NCBI GenBank assembly: GCA_016705365.1
Contig: JADIYI010000008.1
Location: forward strand, 2,170,001-2,234,000
DNA from: Gammaproteobacteria bacterium
GTDB lineage: Bacteria > Pseudomonadota > Gammaproteobacteria > Pseudomonadales > UBA5518
Reading direction: 5' to 3'
Length of the DNA stretch: 64,000 bases
Shown: piece by piece, positions 46,381 through 54,626 of the stretch
Position numbering within the stretch: position 1 is the stretch's first letter
Layout of the letters: each line of letters opens with the position of its first letter
The notes under the pieces: generated by a model
What the model was told of the DNA's origin: nothing
Database searches by the model: none
What the model saw: only the letters and a program-made list of their open reading frames with translations
Translations under genes and position numbers: made by a program

Positions 46381-48053
46381 GGCGCAATTTGCCGCAGCAC
46401 GCCATCACGCATTTCGAGCAGCAGGTCGGTGTTCTCGAGCGGGCGCTCGCGATGGCTGATGATCAGTCGGGTGGTGGACGGGAACAGGCGATCGAGCTCG
46501 CCCATGAGCAGTGCTTCGGCATCGTTGTCCACCGCCGAGGTGGCTTCATCGAACACGATCAGCAGCGGATGCTGCAGCAGCGCGCGGGCAATCGCGATGC
46601 GCTGCCTTTCGCCACCGGAGAGGCGCGCGCCGCGCTCGCCGATCGCGGTGTCCAGTCCCTGCGGCAGCCGGGCAACGAGCTCATCGAGATTGGCGAGCTG
46701 CACCGCGCGCCGCACGCTGGCAGCGTCTGCCGCGGGATTGGCGTAGCGGATGTTCTCGCGCATGCTGCCGCGAAACAGCACGATATCCTGGGCCACGAAA
46801 GCCACCCGGCGGCGCCAGCCGGCGAGCTCCAGTTCGCGCAGATCCACGCCACCGATGCGGATGCAGCCTTCCACCGGATCGTAATGCCGCAGCAGCAGAT
46901 CGAGCAGCGTGGTCTTGCCGCTGCCGGAGGGACCGCACAGGCCGATTTTCTTGCCTGGCGGCAGGCACACACTGGCATGACGCAACACGAATTCCCCGCT
47001 CCCGGGATAACGGAACCCGAGATCCTCGAGCCGGATCTCGACGGCCGCCCCGTCGTGCGGCGCGATGGTGCCGGTGGCATCGACATCGGGCCTGGCGGTG
47101 GTCAGGAAGCGCACCCGTTCGGCGCTGACGCGGACCCGGTTCAGGGCCATGTACACGCCGAGCAGGCTCTGCACCGGTCCCATCGCCATTCCCAGGTAGG
47201 TGCTGAAGGCGATCAGCGAGCCGAGCGCCATGCTCCCCTGGATCACCTGGTAACCACCGGCGATGAATACCGTTGCCCGCAGGGCCGAGGTGAGATTGGA
47301 GGGCACCGCCGAGGTGGCGAACTCGGTCAGTTGCAGGGCGAGCAGATCCTTCAGGTAGGCGCGGTTGAATTGTCCCAGGCGTTGCTGTTCGCGCTCCGTC
47401 GCCGCCACCCCCTGGATATATTTGATCGCGGGCAGCGTTTCCATCAGGAACGCCGACAGGTCGGCCGAGCGCTCGCGCACCCGGCGCACCCCGTCGCGCA
47501 CGCGTTCGCGCATGAAACGCAGGTAAAGCCATTGTATCGGCACCAGTGTCAGCACCAGCAGGCTCAGTTGCGGGCTCAGGTACAGCATGAACGCGACCGT
47601 GCCAAGCAGGCCGAACACGCCGCTGATGCCGGCGAACAGGCTGTCGATCGAGAAGCGCTGGATCTCGGCCACGTCGCCATCGAGGCGTGACAGGATATCG
47701 CCGCCGCGGTTGCGGGCGTAGAAGGCCGGTGACAGGCGCTGCAGGTGCGCGAACACGCTTTCGCGTATGGCGAACAGGATGCGTGCCGAAACGCGGGTGT
47801 AAAAATAGCGGTTGATGCCGCCGAGCAGCGAGGCCGCGAGACCGATCACGAAAATCAGGATCGCGAACTGGAGCAGTTTCGGGAAGTCGCGCGCTATCAG
47901 TCCGTCATCGATCAGCAGCTTGGTGATGAAGGGCTGCACCAGCGCCAGCGCGGAGACGCCGAGCGACAGGCCCAGCAGCGCGGCAATCGCCGCGCGCTGC
48001 GGACGCAGGAAGCTGCCGAGCCATGTCCACTCGATACCCGCCAGCGGGCGCAT
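46377..48053 (-). CDS. qhpF: QhpF-type ABC transporter exporting the modified small subunit
   Basis: A 558-residue ABC half-transporter with six membrane segments and an ATPase domain. Walker A is 'GPSGSGKTT', the signature is 'LSGGERQR' and Walker B is 'LLIVFDEATSAVD'. In Paracoccus, QhpF moves the cross-linked, leader-free QhpC to the periplasm. It shares its first base with the end of qhpB and overlaps qhpE, so translation is coupled. On its own it would be called a lipid/drug exporter; the operon context decides the name. Confidence 0.85.
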   Translation of the reverse strand: MRPLAGIEWTWLGSFLRPQRAAIAALLGLSLGVSALALVQPFITKLLIDDGLIARDFPKLLQFAILIFVIGLAASLLGGINRYFYTRVSARILFAIRESVFAHLQRLSPAFYARNRGGDILSRLDGDVAEIQRFSIDSLFAGISGVFGLLGTVAFMLYLSPQLSLLVLTLVPIQWLYLRFMRERVRDGVRRVRERSADLSAFLMETLPAIKYIQGVAATEREQQRLGQFNRAYLKDLLALQLTEFATSAVPSNLTSALRATVFIAGGYQVIQGSMALGSLIAFSTYLGMAMGPVQSLLGVYMALNRVRVSAERVRFLTTARPDVDATGTIAPHDGAAVEIRLEDLGFRYPGSGEFVLRHASVCLPPGKKIGLCGPSGSGKTTLLDLLLRHYDPVEGCIRIGGVDLRELELAGWRRRVAFVAQDIVLFRGSMRENIRYANPAADAASVRRAVQLANLDELVARLPQGLDTAIGERGARLSGGERQRIAIARALLQHPLLIVFDEATSAVDNDAEALLMGELDRLFPSTTRLIISHRERPLENTDLLLEMRDGVLRQIAP

Positions 48054-49189
48054 CAGGGAAGGCGTGCGAACACCTGCGCCGTGGAGAGACTCATATCACC
48101 GCCGGGCAACTCGATATTGCCGAGTTTCTGCAGCGTGTCGGCATCATGGATCGCGATATCGTTGAACGTGCCCGCGAGGTAGACCTTGCTGCCATCGGTG
48201 GAGAAATTGAGGCAGTAGTAGCTGTGATCGAGGTCGACCGACATCAGTTCCTTCTGCTGGCTCACATCGTATTTCTTGAGCTGCGTGAGTACGGCGTAGA
48301 ACTGGTTCCTGTCGCCGGGGCGCGTCATTCCGGAGAACAGCACCACCTCGAGAGGGCCGAAATCGCGCGACTCGGCCTCGCCCGTCGCGAGATCGATCCG
48401 CTCGAAACCCCACATGATGCGCGCGGTATCCATGTTGCGCGTGTCATCGGTGAAGCGTGCCGCGGTGTACAAGCGGATGAACTCGTTCGATTGCGAACCT
48501 ATGGGCCAGATCGACAGCACGTCGCGCTGGCCCTGGAGCGGATCCTCGGCGTGGAGGCTTGCGATCTTCACCGTGGTCTCGCCGGTCTGCATGTTCATCG
48601 CGAACACGTCCTGCCCGCCGAGATACAGCGTCTTGCCGTCGGCTGCGGGAATCAGCAGGATGACCTGGCGCGGCGCCGGGAAGGTGCGCACCGGCTTGGC
48701 ATCGAGTCCGTCGGCGACCTTGTATACCGCGATCCGCGCATCCATGACTTCGTAGCGATCGGGCAGCAGGCGCACCGGGTTCTGGTGCGTGTAGACCTCG
48801 GTGCCATCGGTACTGACCGCCAGCGAGCCTATCGATTTCACGCGCACGTTGCCCGCGGACTGGATCGCGGAGAAAGTGAGTTCGCAGGTATCGAGATTCA
48901 CGCCATACACATTCTCGAACTGGTTGCTGATCACGTAGGCAGTGTGCTTGTCGGGCGCCATGGCGACGGTTCCGCTGCCGTATTTTCCCGGCAGCTCGCA
49001 GCTGCGCAGGACCTTGCGGTCGGTGAGATCGACCAGGTGCAGGTTGTTCGGCTTGTTCGCGACCACCATCAGATCGTGCACGGACGATTGCGCGGAGCCC
49101 TTGCCGGAGCAGGCGCCCGCGGCGATCGACAGTGCCAGCACCGGGACCAGGCGCGCGTATTTCGAAAGCAGCTTGGGAGAACTGGACAT
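48053..49189 (-). CDS. qhpB: Quinohemoprotein amine dehydrogenase beta subunit
   Basis: A 378-residue periplasmic beta-propeller subunit. The N-terminal 33 residues form a signal peptide with a possible, imperfect lipobox (AGAC). Repeated strands such as 'HLVDLTDRKVLRSCELPG' and 'TAYVISNQFENVYGVNLDT' form the seven blades, and the family's 'MVVANKPNNLHLVDL' opening is present. It packs against the small CTQ subunit and the dihaem alpha subunit. Confidence 0.9.
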   Translation of the reverse strand: MSSSPKLLSKYARLVPVLALSIAAGACSGKGSAQSSVHDLMVVANKPNNLHLVDLTDRKVLRSCELPGKYGSGTVAMAPDKHTAYVISNQFENVYGVNLDTCELTFSAIQSAGNVRVKSIGSLAVSTDGTEVYTHQNPVRLLPDRYEVMDARIAVYKVADGLDAKPVRTFPAPRQVILLIPAADGKTLYLGGQDVFAMNMQTGETTVKIASLHAEDPLQGQRDVLSIWPIGSQSNEFIRLYTAARFTDDTRNMDTARIMWGFERIDLATGEAESRDFGPLEVVLFSGMTRPGDRNQFYAVLTQLKKYDVSQQKELMSVDLDHSYYCLNFSTDGSKVYLAGTFNDIAIHDADTLQKLGNIELPGGDMSLSTAQVFARLP

Positions 49190-49201
49190 GGCTGGCTCCT
49201 T

Positions 49202-49528
49202 TCAATCCTTGGCCTTGGGGAAAACCGCATCGAGATTGCGCCAGTCCTTGCCCGCCGAGGGCGCATTTGCATCCCAGTCGGGGTAGGTGTTCATCAGGTC
49301 GGGCACCTGCGCCGGCCACCAGCAGGGGTCGGCGCAACCGTAGAGGTCGGCCTCCATCGGCTGGCACAGGCCAGCCACGCTGCCGAAAGCATCGACCTCC
49401 CAGCCCGGATCGGTGGTCGAGGTGCAGCCGACCACGGTCTGCATTGCAACGACTTCCTGCACGTCATCCGTGCCGGTTGCCGCGTCCAAAAGCTTTGCCT
49501 TGGCGTTGAGCGCCTTGAGGTGTTTCAT
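49202..49528 (-). CDS. qhpC: Quinohemoprotein amine dehydrogenase gamma subunit with CTQ and thioether cross-links
   Basis: A 108-residue precursor: a 28-residue leader, then an 80-residue mature chain. In mature numbering, the residues that form cysteine tryptophylquinone (Cys37, Trp43) and the three Cys-to-acid thioether bridges (Cys7-Glu16, Cys27-Asp33, Cys41-Asp49) all sit exactly where they do in Paracoccus and Pseudomonas QHNDH. In precursor numbering they are Cys65/Trp71, Cys35-Glu44, Cys55-Asp61 and Cys69-Asp77. The leader is not Sec or Tat, fitting cytoplasmic processing. It overlaps the 3' end of qhpD by four bases. Confidence 0.95.
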   Translation of the reverse strand: MKHLKALNAKAKLLDAATGTDDVQEVVAMQTVVGCTSTTDPGWEVDAFGSVAGLCQPMEADLYGCADPCWWPAQVPDLMNTYPDWDANAPSAGKDWRNLDAVFPKAKD

Positions 49529-50961
49529 TGACGTGCCCTCCGCGGGGAAAGGAATGTGTCGAAGAATCCCGGGTTGCCCGCGAGAATCCGTGTGTAGACC
49601 GTGAGGCCGAAATCCACCCAGTCGCGCAGCAGGTCGCAGTAGTGGTAGACCGGTTGCGCGGGGTCGTTGTAGCGCTGGTAGCTCTCGTGATAGCAGCCGC
49701 CCGAGCACAGGTTGCGGATGCGGCAGGTGTTGCAGCCGGTATTGCCGCGATCGAGCCGCTGACCCAGAAAATCCGCCAGTCCCTCGCGATCGAGTCCGCT
49801 GTCCACGTTGCCGAAGGTCGGCAGCTCCGAGCCGGTGAAGCGATGACACAGGTTCACGCCGCCGTTCTTGTCCACCGCGACCATCGAGTAGCCGGCACCG
49901 CAGGGCAGCGCCTTCTTGGTGCCTTCGTGGATATCGGTCAGCAACTGGTGCAGGTTGGAAAAGCCGATGCTGCGGTTCTCGAGCGCTGCCTCGAGGTAGC
50001 GCTCGCCGAGCCTTTTCATGTCGGCGAATACCGCGGCGAGTTCGTGTTCGTCGAGGTTGAAATCGGCGATGTCGCCGGCGGTGACCGGCGCGAAACCGAC
50101 CTCGGCGAAACCGAGTTCGTTGAACAGGTGATCCCAGATGCCGATCACGTCGGTAGTGCCGTGGGTCAGGGTTACCCGAGCGCCGACCGGGCGGGCGCGA
50201 TAACTGCCAAGCAACAGGCGCACCTTGCGTGCCACGGTTTCATAGCTGCCCTTGCCGCCGACCGTGATGCGGTTGCGATCGTGCACCGCCTTGGGTCCGT
50301 CGATGCTCACCGCGATGCCGAATCGGTGCGCACCGAGCCACGCGATGGTTTTTTCGTCGAGCAGGGTGGCATTGGTGGTGAGCGAGAAATCGACCCGTTT
50401 GCCGATTTCCGCAAATCGCTTTTCCGCGAACTCGACCACCTCGCGAATCAGCGCCAGGTTGGTCAGTGGCTCGCCGCCAAAGAACACGATGTTGTAGCGC
50501 TCCTGCGCGGGTGACTCGCGCAGCAGCATCTCGATCGACTGCACCGCGGTGGCGAGGCTCATCTTCTCGCCCTTGTCGGGCGTGCTCAGATCCTCCTTGT
50601 AGCAGTAGGTGCAACTCAGGTTGCAGCCGGTATTGACGTTGAGTACCACGGTGGTGAGCGGGATGCGACTCACCCTGGCATGCTGCGTCGTGCTGCGGCA
50701 TGCGGCGCCGTCGCTGACGATATCGAGATCCTGCAATTCCTCCAGCGCCGAAGCCACTTCACTGCTGCCGAAGCGTGCGCCGAGTTCCTGTTGCAACTCG
50801 GCCAGCGAGGCCGGTGCGCGGCCACGCAGTGCCGCGATCACCGCCGCGGACAGCGGATCGGCCTCGAACAGCGCGCTGCTCGGGACATGGAACAGCAGGC
50901 GCCGTGCCTGGAGTTCGATCTCGTGCACATTGTGCGCCTGCAGTTTGAACACGCTACCCAT
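49525..50961 (-). CDS. qhpD: Radical SAM enzyme making QhpC thioether bridges
   Basis: A 478-residue radical SAM/SPASM protein. The SAM-binding [4Fe-4S] motif is Cys113-x3-Cys117-x2-Cys120. The C-terminal SPASM region (about residues 350-450) has further clustered cysteines ('CNTCRIRNLCSGGCYH') for auxiliary clusters. The N-terminal ~100 residues include a winged-helix peptide-recognition domain. QhpD installs the three Cys-Asp/Glu thioethers in QhpC before export. It lies 14 bases downstream of qhpA. Confidence 0.93.
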   Translation of the reverse strand: MGSVFKLQAHNVHEIELQARRLLFHVPSSALFEADPLSAAVIAALRGRAPASLAELQQELGARFGSSEVASALEELQDLDIVSDGAACRSTTQHARVSRIPLTTVVLNVNTGCNLSCTYCYKEDLSTPDKGEKMSLATAVQSIEMLLRESPAQERYNIVFFGGEPLTNLALIREVVEFAEKRFAEIGKRVDFSLTTNATLLDEKTIAWLGAHRFGIAVSIDGPKAVHDRNRITVGGKGSYETVARKVRLLLGSYRARPVGARVTLTHGTTDVIGIWDHLFNELGFAEVGFAPVTAGDIADFNLDEHELAAVFADMKRLGERYLEAALENRSIGFSNLHQLLTDIHEGTKKALPCGAGYSMVAVDKNGGVNLCHRFTGSELPTFGNVDSGLDREGLADFLGQRLDRGNTGCNTCRIRNLCSGGCYHESYQRYNDPAQPVYHYCDLLRDWVDFGLTVYTRILAGNPGFFDTFLSPRRARQ

Positions 50962-50975
50962 GGCTGTATACCTGT

Positions 50976-52589
50976 TCAGCGGATCGGGGGATTGTTCCAG
51001 CGCTGCACCGTGACCAGCAAACGCCCCTCGCCCTGCAGCGTGCGTTCCCCATCCTGGACACTGGCAACGACCTTCAGGTTGCCGGCGTTGTTGGTCTGGT
51101 ACTTGCGCGCCGGGTTGGGGCCGGCGGCCGCCGGCGTGAACACGCCGCTGTCCTTGTCCATGACGCCGGCGAATTTCACATCGTTGTCCGAAGCGGCCTT
51201 TTCATCCCAGGGCGCCACTGCCCACTCGGCCGCGACCACGCCGATGCGCATATCGTCCGCCGTACCCGGTTCGCCATCCGCTCCATTGGCCAGCGCGATG
51301 GCCTCGAAGGTGGCGCGCACCTTGTCCTGCGAGCCCTCCGATCCGCCAACGCGTCCAACCGCGTAAGCCGGCGTTACCTCGATCCGGTCGATCTGCGTGT
51401 ACACGGTGAGCGCATTCCCGAGCGTGGCGTTGCCGACGCGCACGGCACGGGGACCGGTCGCTGCGCCGGCCTCGGCGCTGACCGTCACGACCATCCGCTC
51501 CGCGTCGCTGCTGACGACCTCGTCGACACGGATGCCCTTGCCGAAATCGGGTTTCCCGGCCAGTCCCGCGCCAGCCAGGACCAGCGTCTGGGTGCCACCC
51601 TGGCGCAGGTGCGCCGGAGCGAGCGCCAGCAGCTGCGGCTTGCCGCTGATTTTCCATGCCTCGATGTCGACACCGAATTCCTCGCGCTCGCGCTGGAACA
51701 TCCGGCCCTCGAGTTGCGCGCCATCTTCGGTTGCGGCCAGTACCTGTTTGTAGGCGACGCCGTTGGCGTCGATGCTGGCGCGCCATTCGTAACCGGTGTA
51801 GACGATGGCGCTGCCGGTTCCGCTCAGATCCTCGCCGTCGGCGAACTGTCCTTGCAGATCGATGCGGAAATTGTCCGCGCCGTCCGCGGTGGCGGTCATC
51901 AGTGCGTCGAAATCTCCCTTGCCGGGCATATGACCGGCAAGCCGCCAGCGGCCCTCGAGCGCGGGTTTGGTGGCCTTCTGCCAGTCCGACCACTCGGCGG
52001 TCTCGTAAGGATAGGTTTTGCTCAGCAGGGGCACGATCGTATCGAGTCCGGTACCGAGCCAGTCCCGATCGCGCCCGCCGGCCGAGTATTCGGAGGTCGG
52101 GAACTGCGCCAGGTGAAAATGCACCAGGTCACGCCACTCGGCCTCGGAGCGCCGCTGCAGGCCCACGCGTGACTCCGCGTGGCAACGCGCGCACATGACC
52201 GCGTACTCCGGATCCTCGGGCACGTCGATGGTGTTGTGCCGCTGCTCGAGGCTGTAGCGGTAGCGGGCGGATTCCGCCGGTGCGAGGCCCTTGGTGTCGG
52301 CGAAGTATTTGACCAGCGTACGCATCACGTCCTCGGGACTTGCGCCATCGGGGTCGGTGAACGGGGACTTGTGCAGCACATGCATGCGCGTCAGCGTCAT
52401 CTGCCAGCCTTCCGGCGTCTTGCGCTGCTGCTGCATGCGCGTGAGGCCCGCGTCCGGCTTCTCCACCGGCAAGTGACAGCCGGCGCAGTTCAAATGGATC
52501 AGCTCTTCAGGGGTGGATGCCTGCGGTGCCGGGCAGGCAAGGGCACAGCCCAGTGCCAGTGCCGCGAGGGCGCAATTCATTTTTTGCAC
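50976..52589 (-). CDS. qhpA: Quinohemoprotein amine dehydrogenase alpha (dihaem) subunit
   Basis: A 537-residue periplasmic subunit with a signal peptide (about residues 1-24). Two c-type haem motifs, Cys35-Ala-Gly-Cys38-His39 and Cys133-Ala-Arg-Cys136-His137, lie in the N-terminal domain, followed by beta-barrel and Ig-like domains. Electrons pass from CTQ in QhpC through these haems to an external cytochrome c or azurin. The GTG at 52589 is preferred because GGAGG lies six bases upstream; an ATG three codons in has no such spacing. It begins the qhpA-D-C-B-F-E operon. Confidence 0.92.
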   Translation of the reverse strand: MQKMNCALAALALGCALACPAPQASTPEELIHLNCAGCHLPVEKPDAGLTRMQQQRKTPEGWQMTLTRMHVLHKSPFTDPDGASPEDVMRTLVKYFADTKGLAPAESARYRYSLEQRHNTIDVPEDPEYAVMCARCHAESRVGLQRRSEAEWRDLVHFHLAQFPTSEYSAGGRDRDWLGTGLDTIVPLLSKTYPYETAEWSDWQKATKPALEGRWRLAGHMPGKGDFDALMTATADGADNFRIDLQGQFADGEDLSGTGSAIVYTGYEWRASIDANGVAYKQVLAATEDGAQLEGRMFQREREEFGVDIEAWKISGKPQLLALAPAHLRQGGTQTLVLAGAGLAGKPDFGKGIRVDEVVSSDAERMVVTVSAEAGAATGPRAVRVGNATLGNALTVYTQIDRIEVTPAYAVGRVGGSEGSQDKVRATFEAIALANGADGEPGTADDMRIGVVAAEWAVAPWDEKAASDNDVKFAGVMDKDSGVFTPAAAGPNPARKYQTNNAGNLKVVASVQDGERTLQGEGRLLVTVQRWNNPPIR

Positions 52590-52646
52590 GGTCTGCCTCC
52601 GTTGATCGGTCGCCAGGGGGCGCCAGTAAAATGGTTCGATTGACGC

Positions 52647-52674
52647 ATACTATAGAAAAATACAGGTTTGTCAC
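52647..52674 (-). promoter_or_regulatory. Candidate sigma-70 promoter of the qhp operon
   Basis: On the minus strand a GTGACA -35-like element (52669-52674) is separated by 16 bases from a TAGTAT -10-like element (52647-52652), giving a 5' leader of about 50 bases before the qhpA GTG. The activator QhpR known from other bacteria is not encoded in the window, so regulation cannot be judged. Confidence 0.45.
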
Positions 52675-52898
52675 CGCGCCGCACCCGGAACCCGTCCGTG
52701 CTCGATCAGCCGCGGGAATGGCTGCAACGCGAGATCGAGCATCGGTCCGGTTTCTGCCTTCCAGGGCTTGCGGTAACCGACGAATACGGTGTGCCCCTCG
52801 ACCGAGGCGGCAACAAACAATGCGAGTCGACTGACCTGTACCGGCGTCGACGCCGCGTTGGTGCGCACCATGGTTTCGCCGGCAACATTCAGGTTCAT
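52671..52898 (-). CDS. Small hypothetical protein downstream of an acyl-CoA ligase
   Basis: A 75-codon frame starting eight bases after the ligase stop with GAGGAT close before its ATG, so it may be translated in the same operon. The sequence includes 'RLALFVAASVEGHTVFVGY' and shows no family I recognise. Its 3' end reaches the -35 element proposed for qhpA. It may be a real short gene, a decayed gene tail or a chance ORF. Confidence 0.4.
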   Translation of the reverse strand: MNLNVAGETMVRTNAASTPVQVSRLALFVAASVEGHTVFVGYRKPWKAETGPMLDLALQPFPRLIEHGRVPGAAR

Positions 52899-52905
52899 GC
52901 GATCC

Positions 52906-54585
52906 TCAGCCAGCGGCCTCGAGTTGCGCGATCATGGCCTCGCGCATGCGGAATTTCTGGATCTTCCCGGTAACTGTCATCGGGAATTCATCCACGAAGC
53001 GGATGTACTGCGGCACCTTGAAATGCGTGATCTGCTTGCGGCAGAAGGCCTTGAGCTGTTCGGCATCGAGCATCGCACCGGGCCGTGGCTTGATCCACGC
53101 GCAGACCTGCTCGCCGTATTTTTCATCCGGTATGCCGAACACCTGCACATCCTGGATATCGGGGTGCGTGTAGAGGAACTCCTCGACCTCGCGCGGGTAG
53201 ATGTTCTCGCCGCCGCGGATGATCATATCCTTGATGCGTCCGGTGATCGCGGTGTAGCCCTCGTCGTCCATCACGCCGATATCGCCCGAGTGCAGCCAGC
53301 CGTCGCGGTCGATGGTCTCGCGGGTGCGCTCCTCGTCGTCCCAGTAACCGTGCATCACGCCGTAGCCACGGCAGCAGATCTCGCCCTTCTCGCCCGTCGG
53401 CACCACCGCGCCTTCGCCGTCGATGATCCTGATCTCGCAATGCGCCGCCGGGCGCCCAACGGTTGCCACGCGCTTGGCGATCGGGTCGTCCGCTCCGGTC
53501 ATGTGATTCACCGGGCTGGTCTCGGTCTGCCCGTAGGCGATCAGCACGTCGCGCATGTGCATGCGCTCGAGCACCTTGTTCATGACCTCGACCGGGCAGG
53601 GTGCGCCGGCCATGATGCCGGTGCGCAGGCTGCCCAGATCGAACTCGCCGAAACGCGGGTGTTCGAGCTCCGCGATGAACATCGTCGGCACGCCATGCAG
53701 CGCGGTACAGCGCTCCTCGGCCACCGCCTGCAGCGTGGCCAGCGGTTCGAAGGCCTCGCCCGGAAATACCGCGGTCGAGCCGTGCGTGATACAGGCCAGG
53801 TTGCCCATCACCATGCCGAAACAATGGTAGAGCGGCACCGGAATGCACAGGCGATCGTGCGCGCCGAGGCGCATGCCGTCGCCGACGATCTTGCCGTTGT
53901 TGAGGATGTTGCGATGGCTCAGCGTCGCGCCCTTGGGGTTGCCCGTGGTGCCGCTGGTGAACTGGATATTGATCGCATCCGTGGGTTCGAGTGTTGCGGC
54001 AATGGCGGCGAGACGGGTGCGATCCGCGGCATTCGGTGCGCGGCGCAGCGCGCCGAAATTGAACATGCCTGCGCTCTCGTCATCGCCGAGGCGGATCACG
54101 GTTTTCAGGTGCGGCAGCTTGTGCGAGTCGAGCTGGCCGGGCGCCGCGCGCGCAAGTTCCGGCGCCAGGGTCTGCAGCATGTCGAGGTAATCGCTGCTCT
54201 TGAACCGCGCGGCCGTGATCAGCGCCTTGCATTGCACCTTGTTCAGCGCGTATTCGAGTTCGTAGAGGCGGTAGGCGGGATTGAGGCAGACCATGATTGC
54301 GCCGATACGCGCGGTGGCGAACTGCGTCAGGCACCACTCGACGCAGTTGGGTGCCCATATCCCGACCCGGTCACCGGCCTCGATGCCGAGGTGCACCAGG
54401 CCCGCGGCGAGGCTGTCGACCTGCTCCAGATACTCGGCGTAGGTCCAGCGGATGCCCTGGTGGCGCACGATCAGCGCGACATGCTCCGGGTGGCGTTGTG
54501 CGGTGTTGCCCAGTGCCTCGCCGATGGTCAACTCGAGCAGCGGCTGATCGTGCGCTCCGCTGGCCTGACTGGTGCTCAACTTCAT
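52906..54585 (-). CDS. AMP-forming fatty-acyl-CoA ligase
   Basis: A 559-residue adenylate-forming enzyme that activates fatty acids with ATP and CoA. Motifs: the P-loop 'FTSGTTGNPKGATLSH' near residue 195, 'YGQTETSP' near 335, 'GWLHSGDIGVMDDEGY' near 415 and the C-terminal 'TGKIQKFRMRE' with the acyl-adenylate lysine. It matches the FadD3/FadK-like medium- to long-chain group. The ATG at 54585 follows a GGGAAAAAGC region; the longer upstream frame has no site. A second ligase lies 41 bases upstream on the same strand. Confidence 0.9.
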   Translation of the reverse strand: MKLSTSQASGAHDQPLLELTIGEALGNTAQRHPEHVALIVRHQGIRWTYAEYLEQVDSLAAGLVHLGIEAGDRVGIWAPNCVEWCLTQFATARIGAIMVCLNPAYRLYELEYALNKVQCKALITAARFKSSDYLDMLQTLAPELARAAPGQLDSHKLPHLKTVIRLGDDESAGMFNFGALRRAPNAADRTRLAAIAATLEPTDAINIQFTSGTTGNPKGATLSHRNILNNGKIVGDGMRLGAHDRLCIPVPLYHCFGMVMGNLACITHGSTAVFPGEAFEPLATLQAVAEERCTALHGVPTMFIAELEHPRFGEFDLGSLRTGIMAGAPCPVEVMNKVLERMHMRDVLIAYGQTETSPVNHMTGADDPIAKRVATVGRPAAHCEIRIIDGEGAVVPTGEKGEICCRGYGVMHGYWDDEERTRETIDRDGWLHSGDIGVMDDEGYTAITGRIKDMIIRGGENIYPREVEEFLYTHPDIQDVQVFGIPDEKYGEQVCAWIKPRPGAMLDAEQLKAFCRKQITHFKVPQYIRFVDEFPMTVTGKIQKFRMREAMIAQLEAAG

Positions 54586-54626
54586 GCTTTTTCCCGCTTC
54601 GCGAAGCCCGCCATTGCCCGCTCCCC

